Assembly: GCA_964249755.1 (NCBI GenBank)
Contig: CAXUDB010000007.1
Location: 14,139-78,138 of the forward strand
DNA length: 64,000 nt
Direction: 5' to 3'
From: Ilyomonas sp964249755
Lineage (GTDB): Bacteria; Bacteroidota; Bacteroidia; Chitinophagales; Chitinophagaceae
This document shows, piece after piece, positions 35,222 to 44,083 of this stretch (positions are counted from its first letter, which is position 1; every line of letters begins with the position of its first letter). Both the position numbers and the translations under genes were made by a program. The notes below the pieces were generated by a model. That model searched no databases. It saw nothing but the letters and a program-made list of their open reading frames with translations, and was not told the DNA's origin.

Positions 35222-36277
35222 TTAGTTGTTGTTTTTCGAAACCACAAAGCTGCTATCTGTTGTTTGCAGCGATAAACCATTCATCTGTGTAATTACTTTT
35301 AATATAGTCTGCACCGAATCTTTCTTTGCAATGGTTCCCGTAAAGGATATGTGGCTTATATCCGACGAATCAAACCGGATGCTGACATTATAATAGCTGC
35401 TTAGCTTTTGCAATACCGAAGGCATAGCGCTGCCATTAAAGATGAGGTTGTCGGCTGTTTCTTTTTGCCGGCTGGTTTTGGCAGCCGGTTTAGTAGCAGT
35501 CACTATTTTGTTGTCTTGCAGAGCCGAAACCTTAGCCAGGTCGTAGCCTTCGTTGTATGTCATCTGCTGACCCGGCAGCAGGTAAATGTTCTTCCAGTTT
35601 TTAACGGTATTACCGGTCGCTTTAATCACTACTTTTCCATGCATCAACTGAACATTGATATTGCTGTTGAACTGCTTCACAATAAATTCAGTTCCTAATG
35701 CCGTGGTTGAAAAACTGCCTGCAAAAACGGTAAACGGTTTTTGCTTATTTTTCGCTACTTCAAAACGGGCTTCGCCACTTAAATAAACATCCCGTACACG
35801 CTTCGCTGCAAACGGCGTATCGAACCAAACCACCGAACCGGGAGATAAGGATATCAACGAGCCATCCTGTAAAGAAATAAGACGCGTGCTCCGGGTGCTA
35901 TTAAATTCAGTATCTGTTATTGCAACAACAGTTTTGTTGATGTTATTGCGATAAGCGGTTTGCGTAGAGACCGGTTTGTGCTTACCTAAAAAAATGGAGC
36001 CAATGATACAGCAACCAGCTATACAAGCCGCTACAGCACTGCGTTTCATCCATATACGGGCTTGCTGCTTTTTTATTTTTTTATTGATCTGATGCCAGGT
36101 AGCTTCCTGTATTTCTTTACTTAGGCTCTCATCCTGCTGCAGGGATTGCCATTCCCGCTCCGGCAAATACCGGACTGCCGCTTCGGGATGCTTTTTCAGC
36201 CAGGCAGCTACCTGCTCTGCCTCTTCAGGTGTGCATTGCTTTTTAAAAAACCGTTCTATCTGGTTTTCTGATATCAT
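35222..36277 (-). CDS. FecR family anti-sigma factor
   Basis: A 351-residue inner-membrane regulator. The N-terminal cytoplasmic part (residues 1-79) would hold the sigma factor, and one membrane helix follows at about 80-98. Then come the periplasmic FecR domain (VVWFDTPFAAKRVRDVYLSG, EARFEVAKNKQKPFTV) and a C-terminal DUF4974 STN-like domain (SVLQKLSSYYNVSIRFDSSD). It relays substrate loading of the SusC transporter to the sigma factor. It lies 158 bases after the sigma gene and 39 before susC. Confidence 0.94.
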   Translation of the reverse strand: MISENQIERFFKKQCTPEEAEQVAAWLKKHPEAAVRYLPEREWQSLQQDESLSKEIQEATWHQINKKIKKQQARIWMKRSAVAACIAGCCIIGSIFLGKHKPVSTQTAYRNNINKTVVAITDTEFNSTRSTRLISLQDGSLISLSPGSVVWFDTPFAAKRVRDVYLSGEARFEVAKNKQKPFTVFAGSFSTTALGTEFIVKQFNSNINVQLMHGKVVIKATGNTVKNWKNIYLLPGQQMTYNEGYDLAKVSALQDNKIVTATKPAAKTSRQKETADNLIFNGSAMPSVLQKLSSYYNVSIRFDSSDISHISFTGTIAKKDSVQTILKVITQMNGLSLQTTDSSFVVSKNNN

Positions 36278-36435
36278 AGAGGCAATCGAATAACATCAGA
36301 ATACGCAGGCGAAAAAGAAACTCCTTTGTAGTGAAGAAAATATTTTTGCCATGACCCTGTACAAAAATAAAAGGTCAAAGTGGTGCAGTTGTGGCTACAC
36401 TTTGCCTGCATTAATGGGTGACTGAAAAGTACAGT

Positions 36436-36975
36436 TTATAAGTAGAAGATGGCTATCAGCAGGAAGCTGATAACAAACTGTTGCCTTAGTTGCTTTAATG
36501 CTTTGGCGAGATTGTTATCGACAGCTTTTACAGAGATAGAAAGCAATTCCGCAGTCTCTTTATATGAATATCCCTGCAGGCGGTTCAGTTCAAATACTTT
36601 GCGGCGTAAGTCGGGCATCAGCGATAACACTGCATTAAGTTGAGACGCTATGCCGTGCGATAAAAAAGGATTACTGCCTGAGTCGGCCACGCGCCCGTTA
36701 AGCATTTCTTTCTGTAAGTGGATGCGCTTGTTTTCTTTTCGCAGATAGTCTATAAACACCGTCCGGGCGATGTGAAATAAATGTTGCTCAATATTATATT
36801 CTTCATTCAGCGATGCGCGGTATTGCCACAGCTTTAAAAAAGTAGTCTGCACCAGGTCGCAGGCATCTTCTTCCGAAGCTGTCTTCTTTTTAAAATAAGT
36901 AAAAACCTTGTTGCCGTATTGCCTGTAAACCTGCTCAAAGGCAAAAGCATTTCCCTGTTGTAAAGCATTAATCAT
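36436..36975 (-). CDS. ECF-type RNA polymerase sigma-70 factor
   Basis: A 179-residue sigma factor of the Bacteroidetes FecI-like group. Region 2 is AFEQVYRQYGNKVFTYFKKK with EEDACDLVQTTFLKLWQYR. Region 4 is LPDLRRKVFELNRL-like (MPDLRRKVFELNRLQGYSYK) with ETAELLSISVKAVDNNLAKA. It ends in a hydrophobic tail, FVISFLLIAIFYL, common in this group. It heads the SusCD locus and probably drives it. A housekeeping-type promoter lies upstream. Confidence 0.95.
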   Translation of the reverse strand: MINALQQGNAFAFEQVYRQYGNKVFTYFKKKTASEEDACDLVQTTFLKLWQYRASLNEEYNIEQHLFHIARTVFIDYLRKENKRIHLQKEMLNGRVADSGSNPFLSHGIASQLNAVLSLMPDLRRKVFELNRLQGYSYKETAELLSISVKAVDNNLAKALKQLRQQFVISFLLIAIFYL

Positions 36976-37025
36976 AGCAGAATCGTTATGGCTACGAAAT
37001 CGTAATTAGCAGAAAGACCTGAAAA

Positions 37026-37055
37026 CAAATCTACTGACAAAAAATAAAAATGCAA
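37026..37055 (-). promoter_or_regulatory. Promoter of the ECF sigma gene
   Basis: On the minus strand, TTG at 37055-37053 and TAGATTTG at 37033-37026 are 19 bases apart, an exact fit to the Bacteroidota consensus. It leaves a 5' leader of about 45 bases before the ATG at 36975. Confidence 0.55.
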
Positions 37056-37093
37056 TGACAGCCAACTAATATTTTACAGATGGATATGCTTTC

Positions 37094-39409
37094 TTATAAC
37101 GTAACACCTACACGCAACGCCAGCAAGCCTTTTATGCCCTGCAGCTCTTCCAGTTCCAGTTCTTCTGTCGTTGGTTGTAATACTCCTTCCTGCTGCAATA
37201 GGGCAATGTGTTTTTTATATTCTTCTGCATGTGCCGGCTGTGAGTATACAATGGAGATAGTATCAGGTTGTGTCAGCCGCTCGCCGGTGGTTTTAATGTT
37301 CACTTTATCAATGCGCTTCTTCACAATGTGGTAGCGGATGTTGTAGGCGCCTTCCACATCAAAGCGCTTCTCGTCGGTGCGGAAGCTGATGTCTATTGCG
37401 TTGGCATTTACATAAATCATCTGCGTGGTTTGCAGCGGTATCGGCATCAGGGTTTTATTATCTGATGTAAGCTTTGCAATAGCCGCCATGATGCGCAGTT
37501 GCCAGATGCGTAAGTGGTTCAGGTATTCATTCCTGAATTCTATATGGGGTGTGAGGGATTGACCGATGTAAATATCATACTCTACCCCATCGGTTCTAAA
37601 CTTTTCAAAGTAAACAGGATATGATTGCTGAATCTGTGCCTGTAGTATATCTACCTGGTCATTCACCAGTCTGTTGATTGTTTGAATGGATGTTTCCAAA
37701 GCCCGGCGGTTCTGGTAAACAGTGCCGGTAACCGGGTTAATCGCCTTGAAATAATTATCAATACAGGAAGGTATCCCATTCTCTTTGGATGAATGAGTGC
37801 GAAGAAGTTGTTCCGCTTTTTCCATTAGCCTCATCAGGTTGCCTTCTTCGCCGGCCGACATAAAAAGATAAGACTGTTCCTGCAGCTTTTTAGCTTCTGC
37901 CTGCAGTGCCTCCGCTTCCTCGCCGGAGATGCAGGCGAGCGTTTGCGAAAGAAGCGAAAAGTAAGCCTGCATGTCTCTGTACAGAGCATCATTGCGCTTT
38001 ATCGTAGAGTTACGGATGTCTACCGCTCCGTACAAAGGATACACATTTTCGAAGCGGATAGAAGAAAGACCATCTGTAGTATTGTCAAACTGGTTGCGCA
38101 TATTTTGCCACGCCACTTCATTAAATTTCCACTGCACGGCCGGCTGTATAGAAGTAAAGTTGCTCATGATGATGTGGTCGAGACTATCCTTAAACTCGGC
38201 GCGCGTGTTGTGCATCATTTGGGCCAGTATGGGCAATGCCGCATCCAGCTTTGCCAGCAGCGATTTGTTCATTGCCTTCTTATCAGTAGCCGACACTTCG
38301 AGCATGCCTGCCAGTTCCTGGTTATGAAAAACCGGTATAGCGCCATAGGCTTTGATGCCCGATTTGGCAAACGCGCGGAAGAACGGATTATCGTCATTGT
38401 CTTCGCTGTCTTCGTTTCCATACAATACAATAGCCGGCTTGTCGTAGCAGGAACTTAGCCACTGCATAAACACTTCTTCTGCCAACTGCTGGCTGCGCGA
38501 AAGGCTGATAGCGATACTGTGCGTATAGTTGTTGTAAAAAGAAACAAGCTTGCCATTAACGGTTAAGAAAGGAAGCATCCCAAACTGCAGGCTGGTAGAG
38601 CCGCACAGCACTTTCAGCAGGAAGGTGACCTCGTCGTTGGTGCTTGCAAAATCGCCGGGCGTATGGCGGATAATAGCGCTGCGCATTTTATGCAATGCAT
38701 ACCGTTCTGTTACATCGGTAGCCGTTACAATGTTGAAGCCGCGAAAGCTGAACGCTGACAAAGGAAGGAAGTTCTCTAAGTTGTCCGGACGCTTATTGGA
38801 TTGCAGGCTCATCTTCAGGTCGGCTTTGCAAATCTGGGGTGCAGGACCGGTTTTAATGACTTCCGTAAAACGGCTATCCACTTCTACACTGAAGTAACGG
38901 GGCAGGTGTGTATTTTTATTCGTCCATACATACACCATCTCTGTGTTCACGGGTGGGTCTATGTTATAAATCCGCTGCAGTATCAGGCGGTATTGCACCT
39001 GCCTCACGTTATTGTGATAGGTTTTCTTTTCTTCTTCCGACGCCGTAGAATATACACCATCGGGATTGCCCGGCCACATCAGTTTGTAAAAGGCGTCGGT
39101 GCTGTAAAAAATGGTCTGCGTGCCTGGTGCGCTTAGGGCCCAAAGCACTTCCTGTTCATCGCTCAGAGGTGAAAATAAACTTCCGTGAAGGATGTGCATG
39201 ATTTCGGGATAATCCTTCAAACGGTTGACTGGTACGCTCTCTTTCAGTTCAGGATGTTCCTCAAAATATTTTAGTGCCACGCCGTAAAACATCTTCCGGA
39301 AACTAGTTTCCGTTTCTGTTTTGTAGGCTAAATAACCGGCAAACTTTTTAAAGCTTACGCTGGCGCTGGCGGTGGCTTCGGAAAGGATATGGTAGATGTT
39401 CTGCTTCAT
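37094..39409 (-). CDS. Large GAF-like protein of unknown function
   Basis: A 771-residue cytoplasmic protein without signal peptide or membrane helix. The only familiar part is near the middle: AYGAIPVFHNQELAGMLEVS, followed by a long helix LAKLDAALPILAQMM, resembles the end of a GAF sensor domain. Later come YPLYGAVDIRNSTIKRNDAL, a helical region (EEAEALQAEAKKLQEQ) and a C-terminal alpha/beta part starting DGVEYDIYIGQSLTPHIEFR. No catalytic signature is clear. Start 39409 (MKQNIYH) is preferred to 39436. It is single, with a TATTTTTG box just upstream. Relatives exist in Bacteroidota as uncharacterised proteins (recalled). Confidence 0.75.
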   Translation of the reverse strand: MKQNIYHILSEATASASVSFKKFAGYLAYKTETETSFRKMFYGVALKYFEEHPELKESVPVNRLKDYPEIMHILHGSLFSPLSDEQEVLWALSAPGTQTIFYSTDAFYKLMWPGNPDGVYSTASEEEKKTYHNNVRQVQYRLILQRIYNIDPPVNTEMVYVWTNKNTHLPRYFSVEVDSRFTEVIKTGPAPQICKADLKMSLQSNKRPDNLENFLPLSAFSFRGFNIVTATDVTERYALHKMRSAIIRHTPGDFASTNDEVTFLLKVLCGSTSLQFGMLPFLTVNGKLVSFYNNYTHSIAISLSRSQQLAEEVFMQWLSSCYDKPAIVLYGNEDSEDNDDNPFFRAFAKSGIKAYGAIPVFHNQELAGMLEVSATDKKAMNKSLLAKLDAALPILAQMMHNTRAEFKDSLDHIIMSNFTSIQPAVQWKFNEVAWQNMRNQFDNTTDGLSSIRFENVYPLYGAVDIRNSTIKRNDALYRDMQAYFSLLSQTLACISGEEAEALQAEAKKLQEQSYLFMSAGEEGNLMRLMEKAEQLLRTHSSKENGIPSCIDNYFKAINPVTGTVYQNRRALETSIQTINRLVNDQVDILQAQIQQSYPVYFEKFRTDGVEYDIYIGQSLTPHIEFRNEYLNHLRIWQLRIMAAIAKLTSDNKTLMPIPLQTTQMIYVNANAIDISFRTDEKRFDVEGAYNIRYHIVKKRIDKVNIKTTGERLTQPDTISIVYSQPAHAEEYKKHIALLQQEGVLQPTTEELELEELQGIKGLLALRVGVTL

Positions 39410-39420
39410 AAAAGAAGCCA

Positions 39421-39428
39421 CAAAAATA
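39421..39428 (-). promoter_or_regulatory. -7 box of the GAF-like gene
   Basis: On the minus strand this reads TATTTTTG, an exact TAnnTTTG, 11 bases before the ATG at 39409. A -33 match at the right distance is not clear. Confidence 0.38.
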
Positions 39429-39532
39429 AATGACAATTATAAGTTCACTATCACTTGTTGGTCATTAAGATAATACGATAACAGATGGATGCTGATTAGT
39501 CTGTCTATTCAACATAACGCTGTTTTTAATTT

Positions 39533-42500
39533 TTAAAACCGGAAGCCAACCGAAAGATAGGGGTACCAGCCTTCCGAAGAATAGCTGATGATGCCTCTAA
39601 TAACCGCCACCTGTGCCGGTGCAAAGTAAAGCCCGCCGCCTGTGCCGCTGTGCCATCTTGTACTGTGCTCGCCTTTTTCCCACACCCTGCCAATGTCATA
39701 TAAACCAATCATACCCAATTGCCCGGGTAAAATATAGCCGTTGATGTTAGTGAGTTTGATGCGTACTTCGAGATTATTGTAAAACGAATTTTGTCCTGCA
39801 AAGCGGTATTGCCGGTAGCCCATCAGGTTGTCTTTGCCATCGAGGAATAAAGACTGGTAAAAAGCGGTTTTACCCCAGGTGATGCCGCCGCCAAAACGGT
39901 CTGCCAACACAATGCTTCGCTTGCTGTTAAGCGCATGATAAAAGGCAAAAGAAGGAATCAGTTGCGTGAATGATTTGGAAGCTGAATTCAGTCCGGCAAA
40001 GCTTTGCACTGTAATGTCAACATAAGTGCCTGTTGTAGTAAATAAAGGCGCATCACGTCCATCATTGACGAATTTTATCATCACTCCCGCATGAACTCTG
40101 CGGGCAGAAAGTGTAGTACTGTCGTAGCTGCCTATGAGCGATGTATTTTGTGTAAACCTGCCTTTGTTATCATCGGCGTCATATTGATAATATTGCGCTG
40201 CAGGACCAACACTGATGCTGCTTCTGCCGCCCCATTTCAATAAAGCATTCACTTTATACAAATCGAACCGGGCACGGTAAAACGATTTGGCATCATCTAC
40301 TTTTATGTACTTTGTTTCATTGCCTCTGCCAAAGAAGTTCTGCTTATTGTCCGGTGCAAAAGCATCACCGTTCACTACCAGGTTGGCATTGCCAACTACA
40401 TCTTTCCATTCGCCTTTATACAGGATACGGAAAGCCTGCGTAGAAAAAGCGTGCGTAACAATAAGCTGTTGCTGGCTCGCCCAGGGCGTTTTACGAAAAC
40501 CTTTGTGTGTATGTTTAATACCAACACCCAGGAGAAACCCATCATCATAGTTATAGCCAGCAGTAAAAATAGGCGCTGTTTTATTATACAGATCAACAGG
40601 CACAAATGCAGTGTTGGCGCTATCGTTAGACAAGTGCTTGCGAACAGCGTGCGCATCATCACCGATAAAGAGAATGCTGTCCTTCTTGTCATAAACAATC
40701 AGCCTGCGCGGTGCCCTTTCTACATCATATACTTTATCGCCTTTCCTGCCGATAATTCTCACCTTAATGGAGCTATGAGTGTTCACAAAAACGCTATCAT
40801 CGCCCTTATTAATGTATAACCTTATCTCTTTTGTAACGGATGGATCAAAGACTTTGGCAAACAGCGGCTGTTCTTCTTTCCCATTCTTATTTAATTTATG
40901 GACAGTTACCTGCAAACCTTTATTGCCGTTGTCTTTCAGCTCTACCAGTTCGTTCTTGTCAGAGGTTTGTATGTCAACAATCTTACTTAGAAAACGGTAA
41001 TAAGTTTCCATTTCGCCGGGCAAGGCAGCTCTGCGGTTTTGTAGTGTCTGCATCAATACATCATGTCTTAACTTATAAGAACTTTGCGGCAGCCGTTGCA
41101 ACGCCGTTTCCAATACCGAATCGGTAACATTGTCTACAAACTGCTGCGTGGAGTTCATCCATTCGTCATGCGAAAAACCAATGAGGAAACGTCCATTCAA
41201 AAACCGGCTTTCCCAGAACAGATCGTTGATGTTTCTTACCTTTTTAAAGTCTTGCATAAACCACAACAGCCAGGGGCGTGTAGAGAACTTTGGCAGTAAG
41301 CCTTCATTCACATAAAATGCCTGGTCCCGGTCGCGCGGAACAGGTATATACGTCTTGCCGCCGTACTTATTTTTTTGTGGCGCAAAACGCCATTGGTCAT
41401 TATGCCGGTCCCAATCGTTAATCAATACATCCAGCAGTCTTGCTCGTAAGAAAGTGTTGCTGTCAAAGTTGTTGTCGTTATCCTTTGTTAATTCCTTCAA
41501 AGTTTTTTCCGTATTGTCTGATTTGCCCAGCGGCTCGCGCTCTTCCAGCAGGTTGACGGTGCCTGCAAACGATTTGCTGTAACTGCCCAGTTTTTTATCG
41601 GGCGCCACATAGCCGATGATAGGATTGCTGTGCGGTACTTTTACTGCATCGGCAATGGGTGGAACAATCAGCGCCGAATAAGGATGCTGTGCACTCATGG
41701 CATCCTGCACCACATCGGCGGCAAACGTTTCGCGTATTGCTTCGGGCAATAATACCTGCGGATATTTGTTCACGCTGCGCAATGCCCATTCCTTGCCATC
41801 TTTATCGGTAAGCCGCAGGGAAATAGACTGATGACCGCCGCCACGACTGGTAGGCGTTAAGCCACCTTTGAATTGAGATAATTTAATGACAGGCATGGCA
41901 GTTGGCGCTGCCCATTCTTTACGGTAATTTTCGCCGAACAACTTGCGGTGCAACGAACTTACCTCATCGTATTTTGGGTAAGCTGCAACCGTAACGCTGT
42001 CAGCAGTGGGTGACGCAACAGCAGCTTCTTCCAACTCCTTCACCGATATGAAAGGCATCGTATAAACGAAATCATTTTTCAACGTGCTGTCGGCATTTGT
42101 GCGGGTGTAATAAGTGAAGCGTATACTGTTGTCCAGCATTTCATCTGCCATTACAAAGCCCGGTACTGTTTTAGAGAACAGCGCATACTTTCCTTGCCGC
42201 GTAAAAGCCTGCTTCGCACCGGCACCGCTTACAAGCTGTATTTCATTTTTCTTTTTGATGAATTGCATACCATGGTCGTGGCCGGATACATGCACCAGGT
42301 TGGGAAAGGTATCAAACACTCCGTCAATGCGCCGTATCATGTCTTTGTATAAAGGATGATCTGCGTCTTCAGGGTTCGCCAGAAACTTGCGCAGCAAAGG
42401 ATACAGAGAACCTACAACGGGCAAGGGAATGTATAAGTTTTTATAAACTGCCGTAAGTGGAAATACATTATCCTTAAAACTGTAGTGACCGCCGTGATGC

Positions 42501-43174
42501 CCATAACTTCTGAATGGGTGATGGTCAGCCAGCAAAATGGTTTTATACCGGTTGCGATAGAACAGATCTTCCATCCTGGTGATGACTTCGCTTTTAGAGT
42601 TGCAACTGCAGTCTGCTTCCGCATTGGCTTTTTCGTGTGGAAACAGCCACCATTCGCTATCGAAAATGATGATAACAAGATGGTCGGATAAATTCACTTC
42701 AACAGGATCAGGACAGCCGTCAAGTGGCAGTAAATGCAGTAATGAATCGTTCTGTTGCTCTAAAAAATTCCACTGTGCTTTTATCTTTTCCAAGCCATGT
42801 TTCCCCATGCGGTCCCAGTCGTGGTTGCCAGGTAAAAAATACACCGACGCTCCTGCGCTTCGCATGGGCTCGTACTGTCCGCGCAGGATGTCTTTTGTAT
42901 GTTCTTCTTCTCTGCTGCCGGGCAAGCCCATGCCGACCGGATAAATATTATCGCCCAGGTAAACTACCGTTGTTTTGCCCGGTAATGTATAAGTAGCAGC
43001 CTGCGTAATAACGCGATGCTGCTGATCGTCCAGCTCGCCGGCATCGCCGATGAAAATGACACGTTGCTTGATGCTGTCAATATGTGAAGTGTCAGCATTA
43101 ACTGCTTGCCCAAAGCCAGTACTGGCGAGCCATACAGCGATGATAAGATGTATGAAAATGAAGGTGATTTTCAT
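39533..43174 (-). CDS. Metallophosphoesterase / kinase-like / outer-membrane barrel fusion
   Basis: A 1213-residue exported protein. Signal peptide 1-22. Residues 37-310 form a calcineurin-type phosphoesterase: GDAG 43-46, GDNIY 74-78, GNHD 116-119, ADHH 216-219 and GHDH 298-301 are all present. Residues about 436-625 look like an atypical kinase fold: a Gly-rich strand (G445-G447), a basic strand LRSVNK, an acidic helix around E478/E482, then LLDVLINDWDRHNDQW with D589-R590-H591 and VPRDRDQAF with D617. From about 865 to the end, a BamA/TamA-like barrel ends in Phe (YPYLSVGFRF). It follows the SdiA-regulated-domain gene by 12 bases in the ppk1 operon. The kinase reading is inference. Confidence 0.85.
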   Translation of the reverse strand: MKITFIFIHLIIAVWLASTGFGQAVNADTSHIDSIKQRVIFIGDAGELDDQQHRVITQAATYTLPGKTTVVYLGDNIYPVGMGLPGSREEEHTKDILRGQYEPMRSAGASVYFLPGNHDWDRMGKHGLEKIKAQWNFLEQQNDSLLHLLPLDGCPDPVEVNLSDHLVIIIFDSEWWLFPHEKANAEADCSCNSKSEVITRMEDLFYRNRYKTILLADHHPFRSYGHHGGHYSFKDNVFPLTAVYKNLYIPLPVVGSLYPLLRKFLANPEDADHPLYKDMIRRIDGVFDTFPNLVHVSGHDHGMQFIKKKNEIQLVSGAGAKQAFTRQGKYALFSKTVPGFVMADEMLDNSIRFTYYTRTNADSTLKNDFVYTMPFISVKELEEAAVASPTADSVTVAAYPKYDEVSSLHRKLFGENYRKEWAAPTAMPVIKLSQFKGGLTPTSRGGGHQSISLRLTDKDGKEWALRSVNKYPQVLLPEAIRETFAADVVQDAMSAQHPYSALIVPPIADAVKVPHSNPIIGYVAPDKKLGSYSKSFAGTVNLLEEREPLGKSDNTEKTLKELTKDNDNNFDSNTFLRARLLDVLINDWDRHNDQWRFAPQKNKYGGKTYIPVPRDRDQAFYVNEGLLPKFSTRPWLLWFMQDFKKVRNINDLFWESRFLNGRFLIGFSHDEWMNSTQQFVDNVTDSVLETALQRLPQSSYKLRHDVLMQTLQNRRAALPGEMETYYRFLSKIVDIQTSDKNELVELKDNGNKGLQVTVHKLNKNGKEEQPLFAKVFDPSVTKEIRLYINKGDDSVFVNTHSSIKVRIIGRKGDKVYDVERAPRRLIVYDKKDSILFIGDDAHAVRKHLSNDSANTAFVPVDLYNKTAPIFTAGYNYDDGFLLGVGIKHTHKGFRKTPWASQQQLIVTHAFSTQAFRILYKGEWKDVVGNANLVVNGDAFAPDNKQNFFGRGNETKYIKVDDAKSFYRARFDLYKVNALLKWGGRSSISVGPAAQYYQYDADDNKGRFTQNTSLIGSYDSTTLSARRVHAGVMIKFVNDGRDAPLFTTTGTYVDITVQSFAGLNSASKSFTQLIPSFAFYHALNSKRSIVLADRFGGGITWGKTAFYQSLFLDGKDNLMGYRQYRFAGQNSFYNNLEVRIKLTNINGYILPGQLGMIGLYDIGRVWEKGEHSTRWHSGTGGGLYFAPAQVAVIRGIISYSSEGWYPYLSVGFRF

Positions 43175-43186
43175 AATAACCGGTCC

Positions 43187-44074
43187 TTATTTTTGATACG
43201 CCATTTTAAGAATGGTCGCGTTGTCTATACTACCTTTTTCGTTAGAGATATAAAGGTTGTTGTCCTTGTCGAAGGCAACGCCTTCGGGCTGGTTGTATAT
43301 TTTTTTATCCAGCTTGTAAGCCGCTTTTACTTTCCAGTCCTTATCGGTTACTACCAGCAATTTATTGATGGAAGAAACGACGAACCATTCGCCGGTTGAC
43401 TCATTTTTAGCAAAGGCTGATGGCTGAAAATTCATCTTGTCTTCCGTCAGGTGAATGATGTCTTTTACATCAATTTCGAAGTTGCCTTCTGGCTTTACAT
43501 TTCCCTTATCGGAAACAGAAAAAACATAACCGCTGTTGGTAACACTGCGCTTCTCGTTGCAGTGTTTGCAAAGCACATACAGCTTATCGGTGGTATTGTC
43601 GGCATACAAACCTTCATATTCGCCATGTGGTAACAGATCGTCAAACTCATTCACTGTGGTTGCTTTTTTTTCATCCACTTGCGACAAGGGAAACGTAAAC
43701 AGTATTCCATCACTACGAAGCATTACCACGTAACCACGACAGAGTTGTACATCTTCAAAATCGCCCTTCTTCGCAAACTTGGTTTCTACTGTTTCTTCAC
43801 TTCCTAAATGCAAGCGAAACAGTTTTCCTTCTTCGTCCTGCTCGGCATAAACCGTATCGGCATTGCCATTTAGAAAATCAATGCCTGAGATTTCGTTCAG
43901 TTCTCTTGGCATAGCAAATACCTCTGGTTTATTTAAGTTGTAATGCGGTAATTCCGGCGGCGCCTCTTCTCTTTTCTCCTCGTTTTCTTTTTTGTCTTCT
44001 TTCTTTTGTTCCGGCTGGGCACAGGTGGTTAATAAAGACAGCGAAAGAAGGCTTATGTAGAAATGTAATCTCAT
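43187..44074 (-). CDS. SdiA-regulated-domain lipoprotein
   Basis: A 295-residue protein with a lipoprotein signal (LSLLTTCAQPE). A charged linker of Lys and Glu (about residues 23-40) leads into a beta-propeller of the SdiA-regulated family: ELNEISGIDFLNGNADTVYA, GDFEDVQLCRGYVVMLRSDG, HGEYEGLYADNTTDKLYVLC and IYNQPEGVAFDKDNNLYISN. Its role is unknown; the fold resembles esterase-like and phytase-like propellers. It sits 9 bases after ppk1 and 12 before the phosphoesterase-barrel gene, so all three form one operon, pointing to a part in phosphate handling. Confidence 0.85.
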   Translation of the reverse strand: MRLHFYISLLSLSLLTTCAQPEQKKEDKKENEEKREEAPPELPHYNLNKPEVFAMPRELNEISGIDFLNGNADTVYAEQDEEGKLFRLHLGSEETVETKFAKKGDFEDVQLCRGYVVMLRSDGILFTFPLSQVDEKKATTVNEFDDLLPHGEYEGLYADNTTDKLYVLCKHCNEKRSVTNSGYVFSVSDKGNVKPEGNFEIDVKDIIHLTEDKMNFQPSAFAKNESTGEWFVVSSINKLLVVTDKDWKVKAAYKLDKKIYNQPEGVAFDKDNNLYISNEKGSIDNATILKMAYQK

Positions 44075-44083
44075 ACTTCAGTT

